Positions 32,651 through 46,402 of a DNA stretch of 64,000 bases are shown here, in pieces. A model generated the notes under the pieces. That model was not told the origin of the DNA. It ran no database searches and saw only the letters and a list, made by a program, of their open reading frames with translations. Origin of the DNA: Burhinus oedicnemus (taxonomy: Eukaryota > Chordata > Aves > Charadriiformes > Burhinidae); the NCBI GenBank assembly GCA_008921705.1, contig VFFE01007103.1, positions 1,067,531 to 1,131,530 of the forward strand. The letters are read 5' to 3'. The position numbers and the translations under genes are program-made. Positions within the stretch are counted from its first letter, which is position 1, and the number at the start of each line of letters is the position of its first letter.

Positions 32651-35600
32651 TAACCTGGAGCTTGTTCTGCTTATTTTAGATTCTCTTTGTGCTCAGGTAA
32701 GATATGTAGCACACAGCATTGGAAATTCAGAGAACCTCTTTTTCTACCTAAGACCTTTGCCTAATTTATTTGGTTTTGGTGCTGATAGCTTTTCTTGATT
32801 TCAATGTGGAAATTCTCAAAAAATTGACTTAGCTTAGCCATAGTTGCAGGATGAGAGAAGTGTTAGTAATTTAAAAAATATCTGTAAAATACCTTGCAAC
32901 TAATATACTAACTAGAATAAAGCTTTTATCAGCTAAATTGCTTAGCATTAAATGGAATATGAGTTAACTGGAGAGGTGTATTTTGACCACCGGAGGGCTC
33001 CTACATTTTTTCCATTACTAAATAAAAACACTAAACAGTGGCTGGCCTCATTTAAGTTACTGAAAGATTAATCTGCAGCTAACAATGTATTTGATGAATT
33101 TCATCTGTATTTCTACTTGGATCACTGTGAACAGACTGTGAAAGTATTGAACTTATAAATTATTCAAATCTAGTCACAAATGCTTTCACCAAATATTTTC
33201 AGATTTGCAAATTGATCAAATGTTGACATTCCAGTTGAATATCTGGTTCATGATTTGCATTGTCACTTCAGGTATTACTGCAACAAAGCCAATCTAAACT
33301 TTAAATTGTGTACTCATTTGTATGAAGTATTTCATTTGTGTATCATTTGCCAAATAGTACAAATGGCCAGATAAAAGGCCACTGAAGACAAAGGAAAAAC
33401 TCCTGCTGATTTGTGTCACTTCTGGATGAGGCCAAGCCTGCTCATTCCTTCTGCAATTCCATCAGTGAGAAACAGAAAAAACATCACCATACTTAACCAG
33501 AAAAAAAAGCTAGGATTTGCAACTTTTATATCCCAACACATAACTGAAATTATGTTTTCAGGAACTGCTTGAGGTTTAAAAACTCATTTGTAGGCCTGTT
33601 TGGGATAGGAAGACAGGATTCTCTCAGTTCCTTGTGGAAAATGAACGAGTAGTTATTTTCAGGGTCCAGACCATATGCGTTGTTCTCACGTCACTGACCC
33701 TCACCTGATATGTGCATCATGGTCAGACTAAATTGCAAGCTCTCCTCAACCTGCTTAACAGTAACAAATCACTTGACACATTCGATGGAGCTCTGCTGAT
33801 TTAGAGGATCTGGCCTTATTTCCAGTTTAACCCAGTTTCTTCTTGTTCCAGACCTCCAGTGCCTTCCAGGTCAATGGGCCCTGGTTGATGATCCCTGAAA
33901 CTTCTCACAGTTTTGTTTCAGGCTACACTTGGACCTTTGTGTGGAAGTTACTGTAGCCCTAAATCCCACTACTTTCCTTTGGCAGCAGTTAAAGGTTGTC
34001 AGTCCTTTGGGAGTCTGCCCAGACGTACGTATTCCTCCTATGTTATCTGGGTTGGTGCTGCTTGTGCTACCAGCGGAGGTTTTGCTGGGATCTCAAGAGG
34101 GTCCTACCATTTTCCTACTTTCCCTTGCAAATGCAACTTCCTTTATGAGACCATTTCGGCTTTGCCCAGTACTTGCAAGCTCCACTCATGAAGCAGACCT
34201 TTGGTAGGCATTTTCCAATTGAATGCTATGGCTGGCATCATTTATATGACAGATCCAAATTAAACACATCAAGTTGACAAAAACCTCCCACTACTAATTA
34301 ACAAACTACTTTATGCACTCCTGATGAAAGATGAATGTTTCATACATGTTAAAACAAGAGGTTGCTGGGAGCCTAAGCAACTAAACCCCTTAAGTTCTCT
34401 GGTTTCTGATAAAACACTGGATCAGTAAATATTTATCAAAATTATAGTTCCAGTTCATAAAGTAACTGAAACAACAGAATATCTTCTCCAGGAGAACAGC
34501 AGTAGCACAGGGACAAATTAATTTTCATATGTATTTTTAAAAATTTATTATGGATCTTTAAAATTTTTAAAAATCTTGAAGAAATACAACATAAGGCTTT
34601 CATCCTCCTTAGGCTTTAATGCTGGGGTGGGGGACACTTTCCAGAAACAATGCACAATATTATCATGAATTCTCTGCATTCTTCCATTTTCACTCCAAAT
34701 CTGTAATATTTATTAAAACTTTCACATTTATTTGGAATTACACAAGAAAGACCATTTACCACTTGTGAGTGGACACATCTGTGGTTCTACCAACATGACA
34801 GTTTATCTGTTTGGAAGCTTTGCCCACCGATGCAACGAAACCTGAGTACCTGCAGGACAAAACAGATTGGGAATAGTCAAGTCCTTAGTAAGTTTCAGGG
34901 AGCCTGTGGCTCTTTTTCTTTTGGAGTACAGGAAGTTCTTCTCACCATCTGTGTCAGTTTGGTTCAGATCTGAGCACAGAGGAGAAGACGGGATGCTGTC
35001 ACAGTGGGAAGCTTTTGCAGTGGGAATGGGCAGCCATAAGTCCCAAGCGCTAGTCTGACTTCCTGGTACTCGTGCTCTGGGTTTGCTTTTTCTCCTCTGG
35101 AAAATTATCTCCAGGTTTCTTCCTATCCTCTGGCCGTGCTTGCTTGCGTGGCTGCCCACAGATTGTTGTAATCTCTGTGGGCTATAACTGGCTTTGAAGC
35201 ACAGATTGGACGGCACAGACTTAAACCAGGGTGAGTTTTCCTCACAGAAATTCGAGTGTAAAGAGCTGCATTTTATGTTAAAAAAAAAATCCCAATAGAA
35301 AGACTCTGCTGGCTCATCTTTTGGGGTCTTTTCTTTCTCCTCAGATAAATACAATTCTCACCCCAAAATTACCAAAACTTTTGAGAGTTACCTTTTCCAG
35401 TTTGAGTTAAAGTTTAGCCAAAAAAACCCCCCAACAAAATAGTTTTCAAGTGCTGATTGCTGGGCTCTATTTCCGTCTTTCATAGCTAGTGCATTGCAGA
35501 GATTGTAGCTGTTTATAGACCATGCAGACCCACAGATCCTGTGTAACTTCACTGAAAAACAGGAGTGCCCCAAGGGATGCAAGACTGCTTTCAGCATCAT

Positions 35601-37824
35601 CAGACTCTTCCCAAAAGCTCTCACACTGGTGACGCTCGTGCACATAAGCTGAACACAACACAAACATCTGCAGTGAGAGCGGGCAGAGGACACTGTCTCT
35701 TGGGCTCAAAGAGTGCACACAGCTACAGCTCAGGTGTCAGGATAATTGTTGGAAGAACTGAGCCTATAACCCCTCCACGGGCTAGACTGATCCCATCTCA
35801 TCCCATCGTCTCGGTGTTAGCAATCCCATTGTATGTAAAATACGCTCCTATTTCACTCCTCTTTTTAATTACGGCAGGAAAGGTTTATCCCTGAATTAAA
35901 TGTGGTTATAAAAGCTTCCCACAGTCATGAAAAAGAACCCCTTCATGTTTTGTATCTTTAATACAGTTAATTTGCCGGGTCCTTTAAGAGCAGCTGCTAG
36001 TTTTATGTGTCAAACGACTGCCACACAAAAGAGAGCGTGGCAGTGCGGGGAGGGTTTTGCTGACACAGCACACTGTTGCAATTGAAAACAAGAAACAGAA
36101 GGAGCAGTTTGAGAAACCTGACACTAGCTGTTACCTTTAGAAATCAAAACTTCACAAAATAAAGGCAAGCATACATGTTACATTTTTCTTTTTAAAATGA
36201 AATCTTGTTAGATGCTGTTGGAGACACAGGTAATTGGCAGGTCCTTCTGAAGAAACATCTGTTACAAAGGAGAAGAGAGAGAGATGGAGAAGGTGCCATT
36301 TTTCTATCACTATAGTAAACACCTAATGCACCGTAAACAGAGCAAGTCATGCAGTAAAACAGAAGAAGCTCTTTTTTAATCATCTGAATAGAAATTTAAT
36401 ATCTTTGCATTTGCTAAGTAAGGCAACTTGCCCAAGCAACCAGATACACAAAGCCTTATGCACTTATTCTGCCTTTGTCGCTACTCAGCAAAGCTTCTAA
36501 ATCACAAGCATTAAGGCTGGTATTTACTAAGCAGTTGCACACGATGGCTCATTAGGAAAATTAGGGTATCCAAACATGTAAGGAAACCTGAGAAATCAAA
36601 TAGCCACGTATACAGTATGACAAAAAAACCCCACGAGCATTTCCAGTAGTTTGGCTCTTCTAAATTATGAGGTCCAGCAGCTAGGACCAGTTCCTCAGGC
36701 CACCCCCAGCTGTACGGTGCTGAGCAACAGCAGCACAGACCTAGGTCACGCTATGAGGAGTGGAGAACTCTGGCTGGTGTGGGGATGATGTGCTGCAGAA
36801 AGCCTTTGCTACCAAGCCTGCCCATGGCTACTGAGCTGCACCAGCACTATGGCAAGAACAGGAGAACATAAAAAAACCCACACAACTCATTAACACTCAG
36901 GAAACCTATGAGCTTTGGTAGCGCTGTTTAAGTATTACATCGGTACTGTCCGTCAGCTTCCAGGAGTCCACAATACTCGGTCCAGGCTCTTTTTAAAGGA
37001 TGGTTTCATAAGGTAAGAGCACTGCCGCTGTGACTAGCATGCTTTAGTTTTCTCTCTCTTTTCTGCATTCCTGGCAGGAAGGGCGGCCTCTGTCAAACAT
37101 CAGGGTCACATGAATGTAGCAGAATTCATCTTTCCAGTCTGGGAGAATGAAAACCAATTTGCTAGTCAAAACTGGGTAGCAATAAAAAGGTTCCTATTCA
37201 ATATAGCAGCAAAGCTCTCATACTGCAACAGCAAGACAGCCCTCCACCAGCCTTTTGGCACAGCTGTTTGCACCACTGCAAGCACGATGATGGGAAAGTC
37301 TTCCAAGACGCCTGCCAAATATACAGGAACCCTCTGCTAACCCTGGGGATAAATGCAGAACCAGGTCTGCAGATCTTCAGAAGGTAGCAAATATTTCTAA
37401 TGCTCAGCACACCAGGACAAATTAGAAGCCCTTTTGTGTGATAGCTATAGAATTATTTTTGCAGAAAACTAGAAAAGTTTTCCTTTGCATGGGGAGAAAA
37501 TAAAACAGGACCTCAGCTGAAGACCAAACTATGAATAAATGCAAATTCCTAATCAGAATATCAATATGAAGAATTCTTTCAGAGGAGACTGAGACCAGAT
37601 TTAGCCTCTGGATCCAATGGCTCTTGCAGATGGTATTTCAGTAGGCAAATGTGACATTCTGAGCTAAAATCTTTCACAATGCAAGCTTTAAATAAACAGT
37701 TGCCTTAAAATACTTTGTTGTTACCATGATAGTCCTTCTCTGTAGCCACATTCAAAAGTTTTATGCATGACTGCAATAGCTCTGACAAGAAAGAGGGAGA
37801 TGGGCTGTTCCCCAACCCCAGGCA
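32651..37824. other. Non-coding
   Basis: No recognised gene. The stretch holds the 183-codon minus-strand open frame listed separately and several unpaired or non-coding splice-like sites (for example plus strand 35162-35230, good acceptor and donor but stops in all frames; 36964-37012, 49 bp, open in two frames). Confidence 0.45.
34803..35354 (-). other. Open frame of 183 codons, probably non-coding
   Basis: This is one of the two longest open frames outside the transposons. The product starts MYLSEEKEKTPKDEPAESF, has no hydrophobic signal or membrane segment, no zinc-finger spacing, no repeat and no domain I recognise. It is rich in Ser and Lys. It is not bounded by a promoter or clear polyadenylation site. 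On the plus strand the same stretch holds a well-formed splice pair (35162-35230) that is closed in all frames. A chance open frame is more likely than a gene. Confidence 0.15.
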
Positions 37825-37885
37825 TTTGCCTAGCACAGGGATTCCTGAGTTCAAGTTCCTGCTTTGAGGTGAGTACCTTGAAGAA
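37825..37885 (+). repeat. tRNA-derived SINE head, MIR-like
   Basis: CTAGCACAGGGATTCCTGAGTTCAAGTTCCTGC resembles the tRNA-derived head of MIR-type SINEs, with a B-box-like GAGTTCAAGTTC. The rest is too diverged to place. Confidence 0.4.
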
Positions 37886-38479
37886 GCATTTTGTCTTTTA
37901 ATGATTTGAGCAGCTCTGCACGGCACCTCTTCGCTGTGCAAGGTACCTCTACACGGTACCTCTTCTCCTGTACTCCTCCATACAGTTACGATATTTTTTC
38001 CATCAGGATCCATGTGTCTCTCTCCTTCTGGTGAATTTATGGCAAAGAGACAATTCTCTGAGGTCAGATTTTTATCTTACTTCCTTCCTTGTGTTTATAT
38101 TAAGATATTTAAAAAGCCCAGGAACTTTTATCTGTGCACCACTTGTCTACATATGCTCATACTCTTGTCACTTTTCTCTTAATTGCTCCATTCTCTCTGA
38201 GTTTTTCTACCCCTTCTTTGTTTTCCTTATTAGATTGAGAACTCTCAGGCAAGAATTATCCTTATTTACAGCTGCTAACCCAGTGGATTGTTGATATTGA
38301 TTCTTAATAATCATAGATAATACAGTATTCCTCAGTGGAACGTAACTTGGCTTTATTGATCACCATGCCACCATATGCAGCTGTACTGTTCTAATATTTT
38401 AAATGCTTTGGGTCAAACACAAGCAGCTGACTGGTGCCTGCATGTGTCTGATAACTACACATACAGGCAATGCATAGGG

Positions 38480-38625
38480 AAGGGCTACGATTAACTGTTT
38501 TACAGATGGGAAGCGGGGCTCAGAGAAGCTAGAAGCCAGTCCCGGGGGATCAGTGACATTGCAGAGAGCTGGTTTCCACACCTCAGGCTAATGCCTTAAC
38601 CAAAGGACCCACCTCCCATGCCAGG
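38480..38625 (-). repeat. MIR-type SINE remnant
   Basis: TTTTACAGATGGGAAGCGGGGCTCAGAGAAGC matches the reverse complement of the MIR core. The following GCTGGTTTCCACACCTCAGGCTAATGCCTTAACC fits the rest, where MIR reads back into its tRNA-like head. More of the element survives here than in the copy near 9.9 kb. Confidence 0.65.
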
Positions 38626-38857
38626 AGGAACATGACATCCTGCTTCTAGCAGTTATGCATTTTGCTTCCAGCGAGGCTTGTAAAATGCAACGTCCTGGTA
38701 AACCACATGACCTTTCCTTTCATATTTGTGAATAAGATTTTAGGTATCCTTCTTATGAATAGTTCCTACCTTTCTCTTCACATCTTGTCTCATAGACATA
38801 GCTTTCCTTTGATTTCTTTATTTGTGCATTAAGGCTATAGTCTATTATTCAGAAAGT

Positions 38858-38940
38858 TTATATACACACACACATATACACATATATATGTGGCTGTGAA
38901 CACACGTATAAATATACATACACATGTATGTAATATATGT
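38858..38940. repeat. CA/TA-rich simple repeat
   Basis: Interrupted runs of CA and TA dinucleotides (TATACACACACACATATACACATATATATG and onward), typical of a decaying microsatellite. Confidence 0.85.
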
Positions 38941-39293
38941 TTCATAGGGAACAAATGCAAACAAGCATACAGTTTTTACTCTTCTTCCGGATTGTTTGCT
39001 TATAGAGAATTACTAAGACACAGTAGCTTCACAACTTGAAAGATGAGACCTTGATATTGCTATTTCTACACTTCCAAGGAGAGTGCAGGTGTTTCAAAGC
39101 ATTTATGAAATTGCTTGATTGACTCTTACATAGAAATCTATTGACAATAAGTTGAACCTTTGCAGCTAGGCTGTAAAAGATTTGATTATAGTAACAATAC
39201 TAACCGCCATGAATGTCATAAATCTTAAGAGAAAGGACACATATGTCACATATAATGCATGAAAAAGTTGTCCTTTTATCATGGATAACTTAC

Positions 39294-39506
39294 CATTGTG
39301 TAGATACTCTGCTGATCAGCTATTGCATTATTTGAATAAGTATCTGATGTCTTGTTTTCTTTCAAGGAGGCAGGTGCAGGATGAAGCAGGAAGCCTGCCA
39401 AGAAAGATGATAAATTGCCACTCGGTGCTGGGGACCAGTACTTAACATGCTGCCAGGAACTAAAGCAGTAGAGTAATAAGAAACTAGGAAGAAAATAACT
39501 TCTCAT
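39294..39506 (-). CDS. Weak candidate exon, possible signal-peptide start
   Basis: On the minus strand an open frame begins with ATG at 39506 and reaches a strong ATG|GTAAGTTA donor at 39294. The first residues (MRSYFLPSFLLLYCFSSWQH) look like a short charged head followed by a hydrophobic core, as in a secretory signal. The rest is polar (SLKENKTSDTYSNNAIADQ). Alternatively an internal acceptor (CATCTTTCTTGGCAG) would start a 101-bp exon at 39394. The donor ends on a codon boundary, whereas the 5155-5225 exon needs one base from its upstream partner, so the two cannot be joined directly. No protein family is recognised, and chance is a real alternative. Confidence 0.2.
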
Positions 39507-40163
39507 CCCCCATTAAACAGATTGGCTCCATTTTCTTTATCCATTATGATTTGTAGTACATCTAAAACAAAACATTGTCATTGTTTCATTACAAGCAAAG
39601 TAAAATAGGTTTGGAAAACATCCTATGACTTATAAGCCACGGAACTATATAATAGTGATACCAGTTGCTTTTCTGTTAGGGGAGTAATCTTGAAGCTAAC
39701 AAGTTCAAATAAAATTATACAGAAAAAATGATTGCAAAGAAGTATGGCCTGGATTTTGAAATCCTCACCCACTTTGGCAAGCGTTAATCCCTGGGTGAAC
39801 TGGCTCATTCAGTAACTAGGTGTAGTCAGAAGTAACAGAGGGCCCATAATGTCCCAGGTCCCCTTGTCCAATATTTATCCCTTACTGCACTGAATTTGGA
39901 CTAATATGAGATAACTTTGAAAGTAATTCCATGTGATTTATATTAGTTTATGTGAGAAGCAAAGATAAGCCTTGTAGCAAATTTACAATTGGGTACCTAC
40001 ATGTGAGTTAAATACTGCACAAAGTAACAATTGTGTGAGAAGCTTGTCATTCATGCTGACTGAAAATAAAGAAAAGGTTTTATGAAAAATGGATTCTTAA
40101 CACTTTGACATTAGAAATTAGATAATACAGCCATCATATCAGTAGCAGTCTAAGACCAAGTCA

Positions 40164-40179
40164 TACACACACACACACT
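40164..40179. repeat. (AC)n microsatellite
   Basis: A short uninterrupted AC run of about eight units. Confidence 0.85.
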
Positions 40180-43100
40180 TTCCTAAGCCAGCAAATAAAA
40201 GCAAAACAAATACACAATTTATTTCTCCTTTGTGCATACAGTATAATATGTAGGGAAAACGTAAGTTTGCAAACTCTCCAGATCTTAAAAACTTTGCCTT
40301 CTGAGGCAGCTAAAGCCAAGCTATAGCCAAAGAGACAGGCAGTGACGCTCTGCTGGCATTTTGCTTCCCAGGAACAAAACTGCCAGGAGCAAAGATGCTC
40401 CTTGCAGGCTGAAGCAGTCCATCTGTTTTGATCTGTTCTTTTCTACGTGGCCAAGTCATAAGTATTCTGGAAGATAACTGAAAGACTTAGCCCTGGAATG
40501 ATCCCTGGTTTATTTGGTCTGGGCAGTGGTGCAGGATCAGGTCTATACATATGACCAGACACCCTCTTCTGGTAGTGAAACGGGCTTCAACACACCGTAA
40601 ACATGCTATGCTACATTGTTCCCCACCATTGGGTAACAAAACCAGTCCAGCTCACATAAGGCCAGTTCACGAAGCAGCTCTGTTCAAACAAGCTGTTTTA
40701 ATATTCTGGGTTTTGCCAACTACGGAAAATATAGATCTGGGACTCCCTTCCTCCCCTTCATATAATTAAAATATAAATACAGATATCACTTTGGGGCATC
40801 CCACCCCAATCTTATCCAAATTAGTAGGTACGAGAGAAACCCACATCAGCATTTTACTGGAACGCTGACACATGCAAAAATTAACTGGAGTTGTTTTCGA
40901 CATTTATCCATCAGTAAAATTAAAACTAAATTGTAAAACTGATGATCAATGTCATTCCTCTTCTTGCACCACAATAACTTACAGTAATCTTTATATTTTG
41001 AAATTTGCCCGTAAGTCAAACACTTCATCTTCGGAATTCTTCATCTTGATATAGGAAAGGTACCTTAAAGCTATCAAGATGAAAACCATTTAAGAAACAT
41101 TTTTTTAAAGCTTGCACAAGATCTATATTCTCATCTTTATTATGTCCAGAAAAGTGCATGACATTCAGAATGAAAGCTGAAAAGCTGTGTGCTATTTAAT
41201 CTCATTTGCATTTCCTCCAGAACTATCAATCATACCACCAAGACAAAGTAATGCCAGGACAGAAAAAGATAGCTCGCTACTTAGGTGTTGATTTTTCAAG
41301 TTGTACCTCCCTCTGAAACAATTCATTAGCAAATGATTATGTCCTAGCTTTACTTCTTACACACGCAGCGTGTCTGTCCATGTCTCAGTTTATCTTACTA
41401 AAGGCAGATTTCTTCTTTGCAGATGTGACTATGTCATGATTAGTTCTGTTTCTTGAATAGTGTAGATAACAGGAAACCAAAGACAGCAAAAACTCAAACG
41501 ACATGTCAAGACAGTATGACACATTTTAGAGAAGGGAGAGAGTAAGGCTGTGGCAAGATCTGAGGAAAATGTGCCTGTGCCTGAAGTTAATGTAATAAGC
41601 TGATGCCTGGGAACTGAATATGATGGTATCATAAAGGAGGTAACTCATCAGCATAGGAGAGGCACAAGTGCTAGTTAATGATCAAATTCCCTTCTCAGTT
41701 ACGCTCAAACATCTTGATGATGCCATTAGCATATACATAACCAAGGAAAGCATATACAAAACCAAAGAAAGGGTCTTGGGAACCCAAATTATGGGTTTAC
41801 ATTTCAGCATTTCTGAGGGAATGAGTTCCCAGGCTCAGAATTTCCAATATATGAGCCTTGTCAATAACATCTCATGATAGCTAGAATGAAAACAAGTATG
41901 TATTCCTAAATAGCATTAATGATTTTACATGCTCAACTTCAACCACTGAGGTTTTATCCTTGACCACAGGGACTATACACAGGAGTAACAAGGCGACCTT
42001 CAGGATCAGACTTGTAACACCTTCACTAAAAGGAAGAGACATCTGAGCTCAGTGGAAACATCCTTGGCCTCTATAGATTGGTACAGCTGACACACATACC
42101 CTCATAGGCATGGGTCTAGGTTCCACGGGCCTGCCAACATGCTCTCTCCTCTCCCATTTCCATAGCGTAGCCGCTGCCTCCTTTCAATTTCTATTCAGCT
42201 GCACCTTCTTTGTATTTGTTTATGACATACTGGAATCAGTTTCAGACCCAGAGCACTGTCACTGCTTGATCTGCAATTATGTCCCTGTCTTTTTCCACTC
42301 CTCATTCTTTGCTTTGGCTGAGGGAAAATCCTCAACAAGACTGCCTTGCCAGTTGGTTGGACTTATTATATTTGCAGGCAAATAATTAATTGCTGTCCAA
42401 GTGAAGATCAGAGTCACTCTGAACAAAAGCTCTGTTGATGTAAATGTCTTCCTACCATTTATGCTGGCGGTGGTAGGTCCAACAATATTTTGCCTCTTAT
42501 ATCCTGAAAAATCTTCTGAAACTTTGCTTTGTTCCCAAATCGTTCTAATTATACTTTTCACGATGCATCTTTTCCCATTTCTCCAGCAAAGAAAGTCTGA
42601 TACCAGCCACTCCTTCATTGTTGTGTACATACCCGATGTTTAAAGCTCAGTTCAAACAGGGAAAAAAATAATATCAATTACGCTGAAATTTTCTGAAAAG
42701 ATAAAAAGGCATTTGCAGAGATTTGCTGATTTTGCTGTGAATACTTAAGAGAATTCCTAAGAAATATCACTTCTGACCTGGCTTCTTAAAAGAGAAAGAA
42801 GGAAAATATACCACAAAATTAAATTCCAGCAAACCAATGGTTAAAGAATGAGTATAGTTTCCAGATTCTCCAGTGTCCGTCTGCATGTGTAGTCATGTAC
42901 TCTATGCAAAGTAAGTACATTAGTTGTGCTTGACTTCCAGAGTTGCTAAGTGTTGACTCAAGGTAGGTAACAGGGAGAAGACAGTGTCCAAGAATTGTTT
43001 ACCTTTCACTGTACATTTTACACATAGGTTTTTGACATAAGGAGAAAGAAAGAAGGGTCTTCAAATGACTTCATCTTTATTTTTTTAGGAAAATATTGTA

Positions 43101-45296
43101 GTATTCCTCTTGCAACACACTACTAAGATGCCTTTTGTAATCCTTTTCTCTACAGTCAACATCAGCAAATGTATTTCAGCAAAAGTTATGTTCCAGAACC
43201 AGGTGATCTGGACTAGCATTCATTGAAATGAGTGACATTATCAATATAAGTCTCAGTTAAATAGTAAGACCTTAATTCCTCCAGTTTACTTATCAGTCAC
43301 CCTACTAACACTAGTGGTCACCCTCAAGACTACAAAAAGGTAGATTAAACCCTAGCCAAGCAATTGATTTCCATTCTTAGTTAAGCAAGAAGACCAAGAA
43401 ATCCTGAACCAGCAACCTACACATAAACTAAACTCAGTGGAACAAAGAGAAAACAACAGTTGCTTGTTTATTGATTTTCTATATCATGTTCAAGTCTGAG
43501 AAACCTGAAAAGAAAAACATACAGGAAAAGTGATTAGTACCATCTAGTACACCTCTAATTTAAAATATGTCATGTTGGTATTTCCCATGGAATCAGAATT
43601 ACAAAATTTTGTTGCAGAGATCCATACAATGATGGATTTTGTTTTGACATTATCAAATGTTTCACAGTGGTATTTCATCCTTCTATTTTTTTTTCTATCT
43701 TGTATCATAACATAAATTATTAAATAATGATGAACAAGAAAACCTGGAATAAAGTAAACTGAACTTATAAGAAAAAATTGGTATTTTTACTGAAAATAGT
43801 AATAAAATCAGTATGATTCTGGGGAACATATTGTTTTTCTAAAATCACGATTTTGTAAAACTGAAAATACATGAAAACAAGAAATTTTCAGTCAGCCTGA
43901 ATAAAAAGTGCAAAGTCTTTCAGAGTCATTTTAGAAACCATCTCACTCCTACATAAAATATTTCAGTAGGATTCACAGTAATGAAGAGAACTTCGCTTGG
44001 CCTTTGTGCATCGTTTCTTTCAGTTCATCCTTAAATTCTTCCATGAGGAAAACCATCCATAAATGAAAAATGTTAATGATTGAACACCATCCTTATTATG
44101 TAGACAGGAGATTAGAGGCAATTCATTTTCAGCATTTTCTTCACTACATAGGCAATATAAGTCAGGCCATAGATGAACTTTTTAATAGCTATGGAACATA
44201 AGATTGTAGTTATTTATTGTAGATATTAATTTTCAAATTCCATTTTATCAAATATTTCAAATACAACAAATACAACATTGCAGAATACAACACCTGAGAC
44301 TAACCTTATCTAGTAAAAGGGATTAACTTCTGACTAACATGTTTCGATACAAGGCTAGAAGGACATATTAACACTTTGACCATATGTCAGCAGCATGAAA
44401 TCAGTATTGGACTGAGACAATTGATAAAAGAATTTTATGTTGACCTACATAATAATGAAGATGAAAAATTATGAGTCCATCCTTTTGCTTGAATCTAGTC
44501 ACATAGAAGTGTACTTTGTTGGCAAGAAGCTCTACTAAATGGACTCATAACTTTATGCCTTCTGATGGGGATTTCATTATCACCATTGAATTTGTAGCAT
44601 ACTAACATGCTTTGAAACACGGTAGAAACTTCAGTAAGACTTAGAAACTTAGTTTTAAGGTTTTGTTGGTTGATTTTAAACCTTGGTGAAGAATGCACTG
44701 ATTAAGTGTTACTGGCTCTGCTAATAGATCATGGTGGGTATGAGTAAAAATCACCAGGAAAACATACCTAAGAGGCATAACTCTGTCTTGTCATATGAGT
44801 CCTTTTGTGCTGGGACAAACAGGAGCCTGTGTATGGATGAAGTTCTCCAAGTTCATTAAAGGCCTCTTGTGGGCCACTACATTTGGATGTGCAAGCTGCC
44901 ATCTCACTCATGGAGTCTAAGAATGCAAAAATATATGAAGCAGTCATATTAGGTTAAACTTTGTGTTCAAACAAAACTATATTTAGATGATGGTATTCAA
45001 ACTTTCATAAAGCATAAGATGTCAAAGGCTGTGACCAGAAAGCACCTGTCAGTAATAACACTGATGCTGTTGCCTCTTGCTTAACTCAGTGCTCTGGACT
45101 TGGTCTGACAAATTACTGCTATCCACGGAAAGACTCAGTAGAACTCCCTTTCCTGCCCTATGGGCCTACAATGGTTTCTGAACATCAACCAGGGAAAAAA
45201 GTGGGTTTTCTCATGTTCTGTCACTCTAGGAAAGCCTGCATCAATCTGGCGTTATTCTGCCAGACAGGTGAAATGATTCCTGTGGGAATGGATGTG

Positions 45297-46402
45297 CCCA
45301 GCATGGCTTTCTATGACAGGGTTACAGCGTTGGTGGATAAGGGGAGAGCAACAGATGTCATCTACCTGGAATTCTGCAAGGCTTTTGACACTGTCCTGCA
45401 TGATATCCTGGTCTCTAAATTGGAGAGACATGGATTTGATGGATGGACCACTCGGTGGATAAGGAATTGGTTGGCCGCACTCAAAGAGTTGTGGTCAACG
45501 GGTTGATGTCCAAGTGGCGTGCAGTGACAAGTGGTGTTCCTCAGGGGTTGGTACTGGGACCAGTACTATTTAACATTTATGTTGGCAACATGGATGTTGG
45601 GACTGAGTGCATCCTCAGCAATTTTGCCAACAACACCAAGCTGTGTGGAGCAGTTGACACACTGGAGGGAAGGGATGCCATCCAGAGGGACCCAGACAGG
45701 CTTGAGAGGTGGGCCCGTGTGAACCTCATGAAGTTCAACAAGGCCAAGTGCAAGGTCCTGCATGTCGGTCAGGGCAATCTCATGCACAAATACAGGCTGG
45801 GCAGAGAATGGATCAAGAGCAGTCCTGAGAAGAGGGACTTTGGGGTGTTGGTAGATGAGAAGCTCAACATGAGCTGGGAATGTGCGCTCGCAGCCCAGAA
45901 GGCCAACCGCATCCTGGGCTGCATCAAAAGAAGTGTGGACAGCAGGTCAAGGGAGGCGATTCTGTCCCTCTACTCTGCTCTCATGAGACCCCACCTGGAA
46001 TACTGTGTCCAGCTATGGAGCCCCCAACATAAGAAAGACATGGATCTGTTGGATTGAGTCCAGAGGAGGGCCACAAAAATGATCAGAGGATTAGAGCACC
46101 TGTGCTATGAGGACAGGCTGAGAGAGTTGAGGTTGTTCAGCCTGCAGAAGAGACCTTATAGCAAGCTTCCAGTATCTGAAAGGGGCCTACAAGAAAGCTG
46201 GAAAGGGACTTTTTACAAGGGCATGTAGTGATAGGATGAGAGGTAATGTCTTCAAACTGGAAGAGGGAATATTTAGATTAGATCTCAGGAAGAAATTTTT
46301 CACTATGAGGGTGGGGAGGCACTGGAACAGGTTGCCCAGGGAAGTTGTGGAGGCCTCATCTCTGGAAGTGTTCAAGGCCAGGTTGGGTGAGGCTTTGAGC
46401 AA
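45297..46402 (+). pseudogene. CR1 ORF2 fragment, inactivated reverse transcriptase
   Basis: This encodes part of the CR1 reverse transcriptase from the [13 protein letters not shown] block to the C-terminal end. Damage is plain. About four bases are missing near 45474 in the [15 protein letters not shown] region, shifting the frame. The catalytic FADD reads FANN (45623-45634), removing both aspartates that hold the metal ions. A TGA at 46055-46057 interrupts the VQRRATKM region. A further deletion near 46150 shortens the [13 protein letters not shown] segment. [30 protein letters not shown] and [14 protein letters not shown] are still easy to read. The frame is non-functional. Confidence 0.9.

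Larger units (their letters stand above)
38941..45296. other. Non-coding AT-rich sequence
   Basis: No gene is supported apart from the weak exon candidate at 39294-39506. The 42277-42630 minus-strand frame of 117 codons has no recognisable content. The region is AT-rich with no clear repeats other than the CA run. Confidence 0.5.

Noticed and set aside
32680..32696. 17-bp microexon-like stretch after CR1 copy 1 (TTATTTTAG ... CAG|GTAAGA)
   Set aside because: Very short, and good splice-site pairs at this distance arise by chance. No partner exon was seen.
35162..35230. Plus-strand 69-bp stretch with good acceptor and donor, considered as a coding exon
   Set aside because: All three frames contain stops, so it can only be a non-coding exon if it is one at all.
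42277..42630. 117-codon minus-strand frame, considered as a transposase or LINE fragment
   Set aside because: No catalytic or family motif could be identified and the plus strand is also open over part of it.
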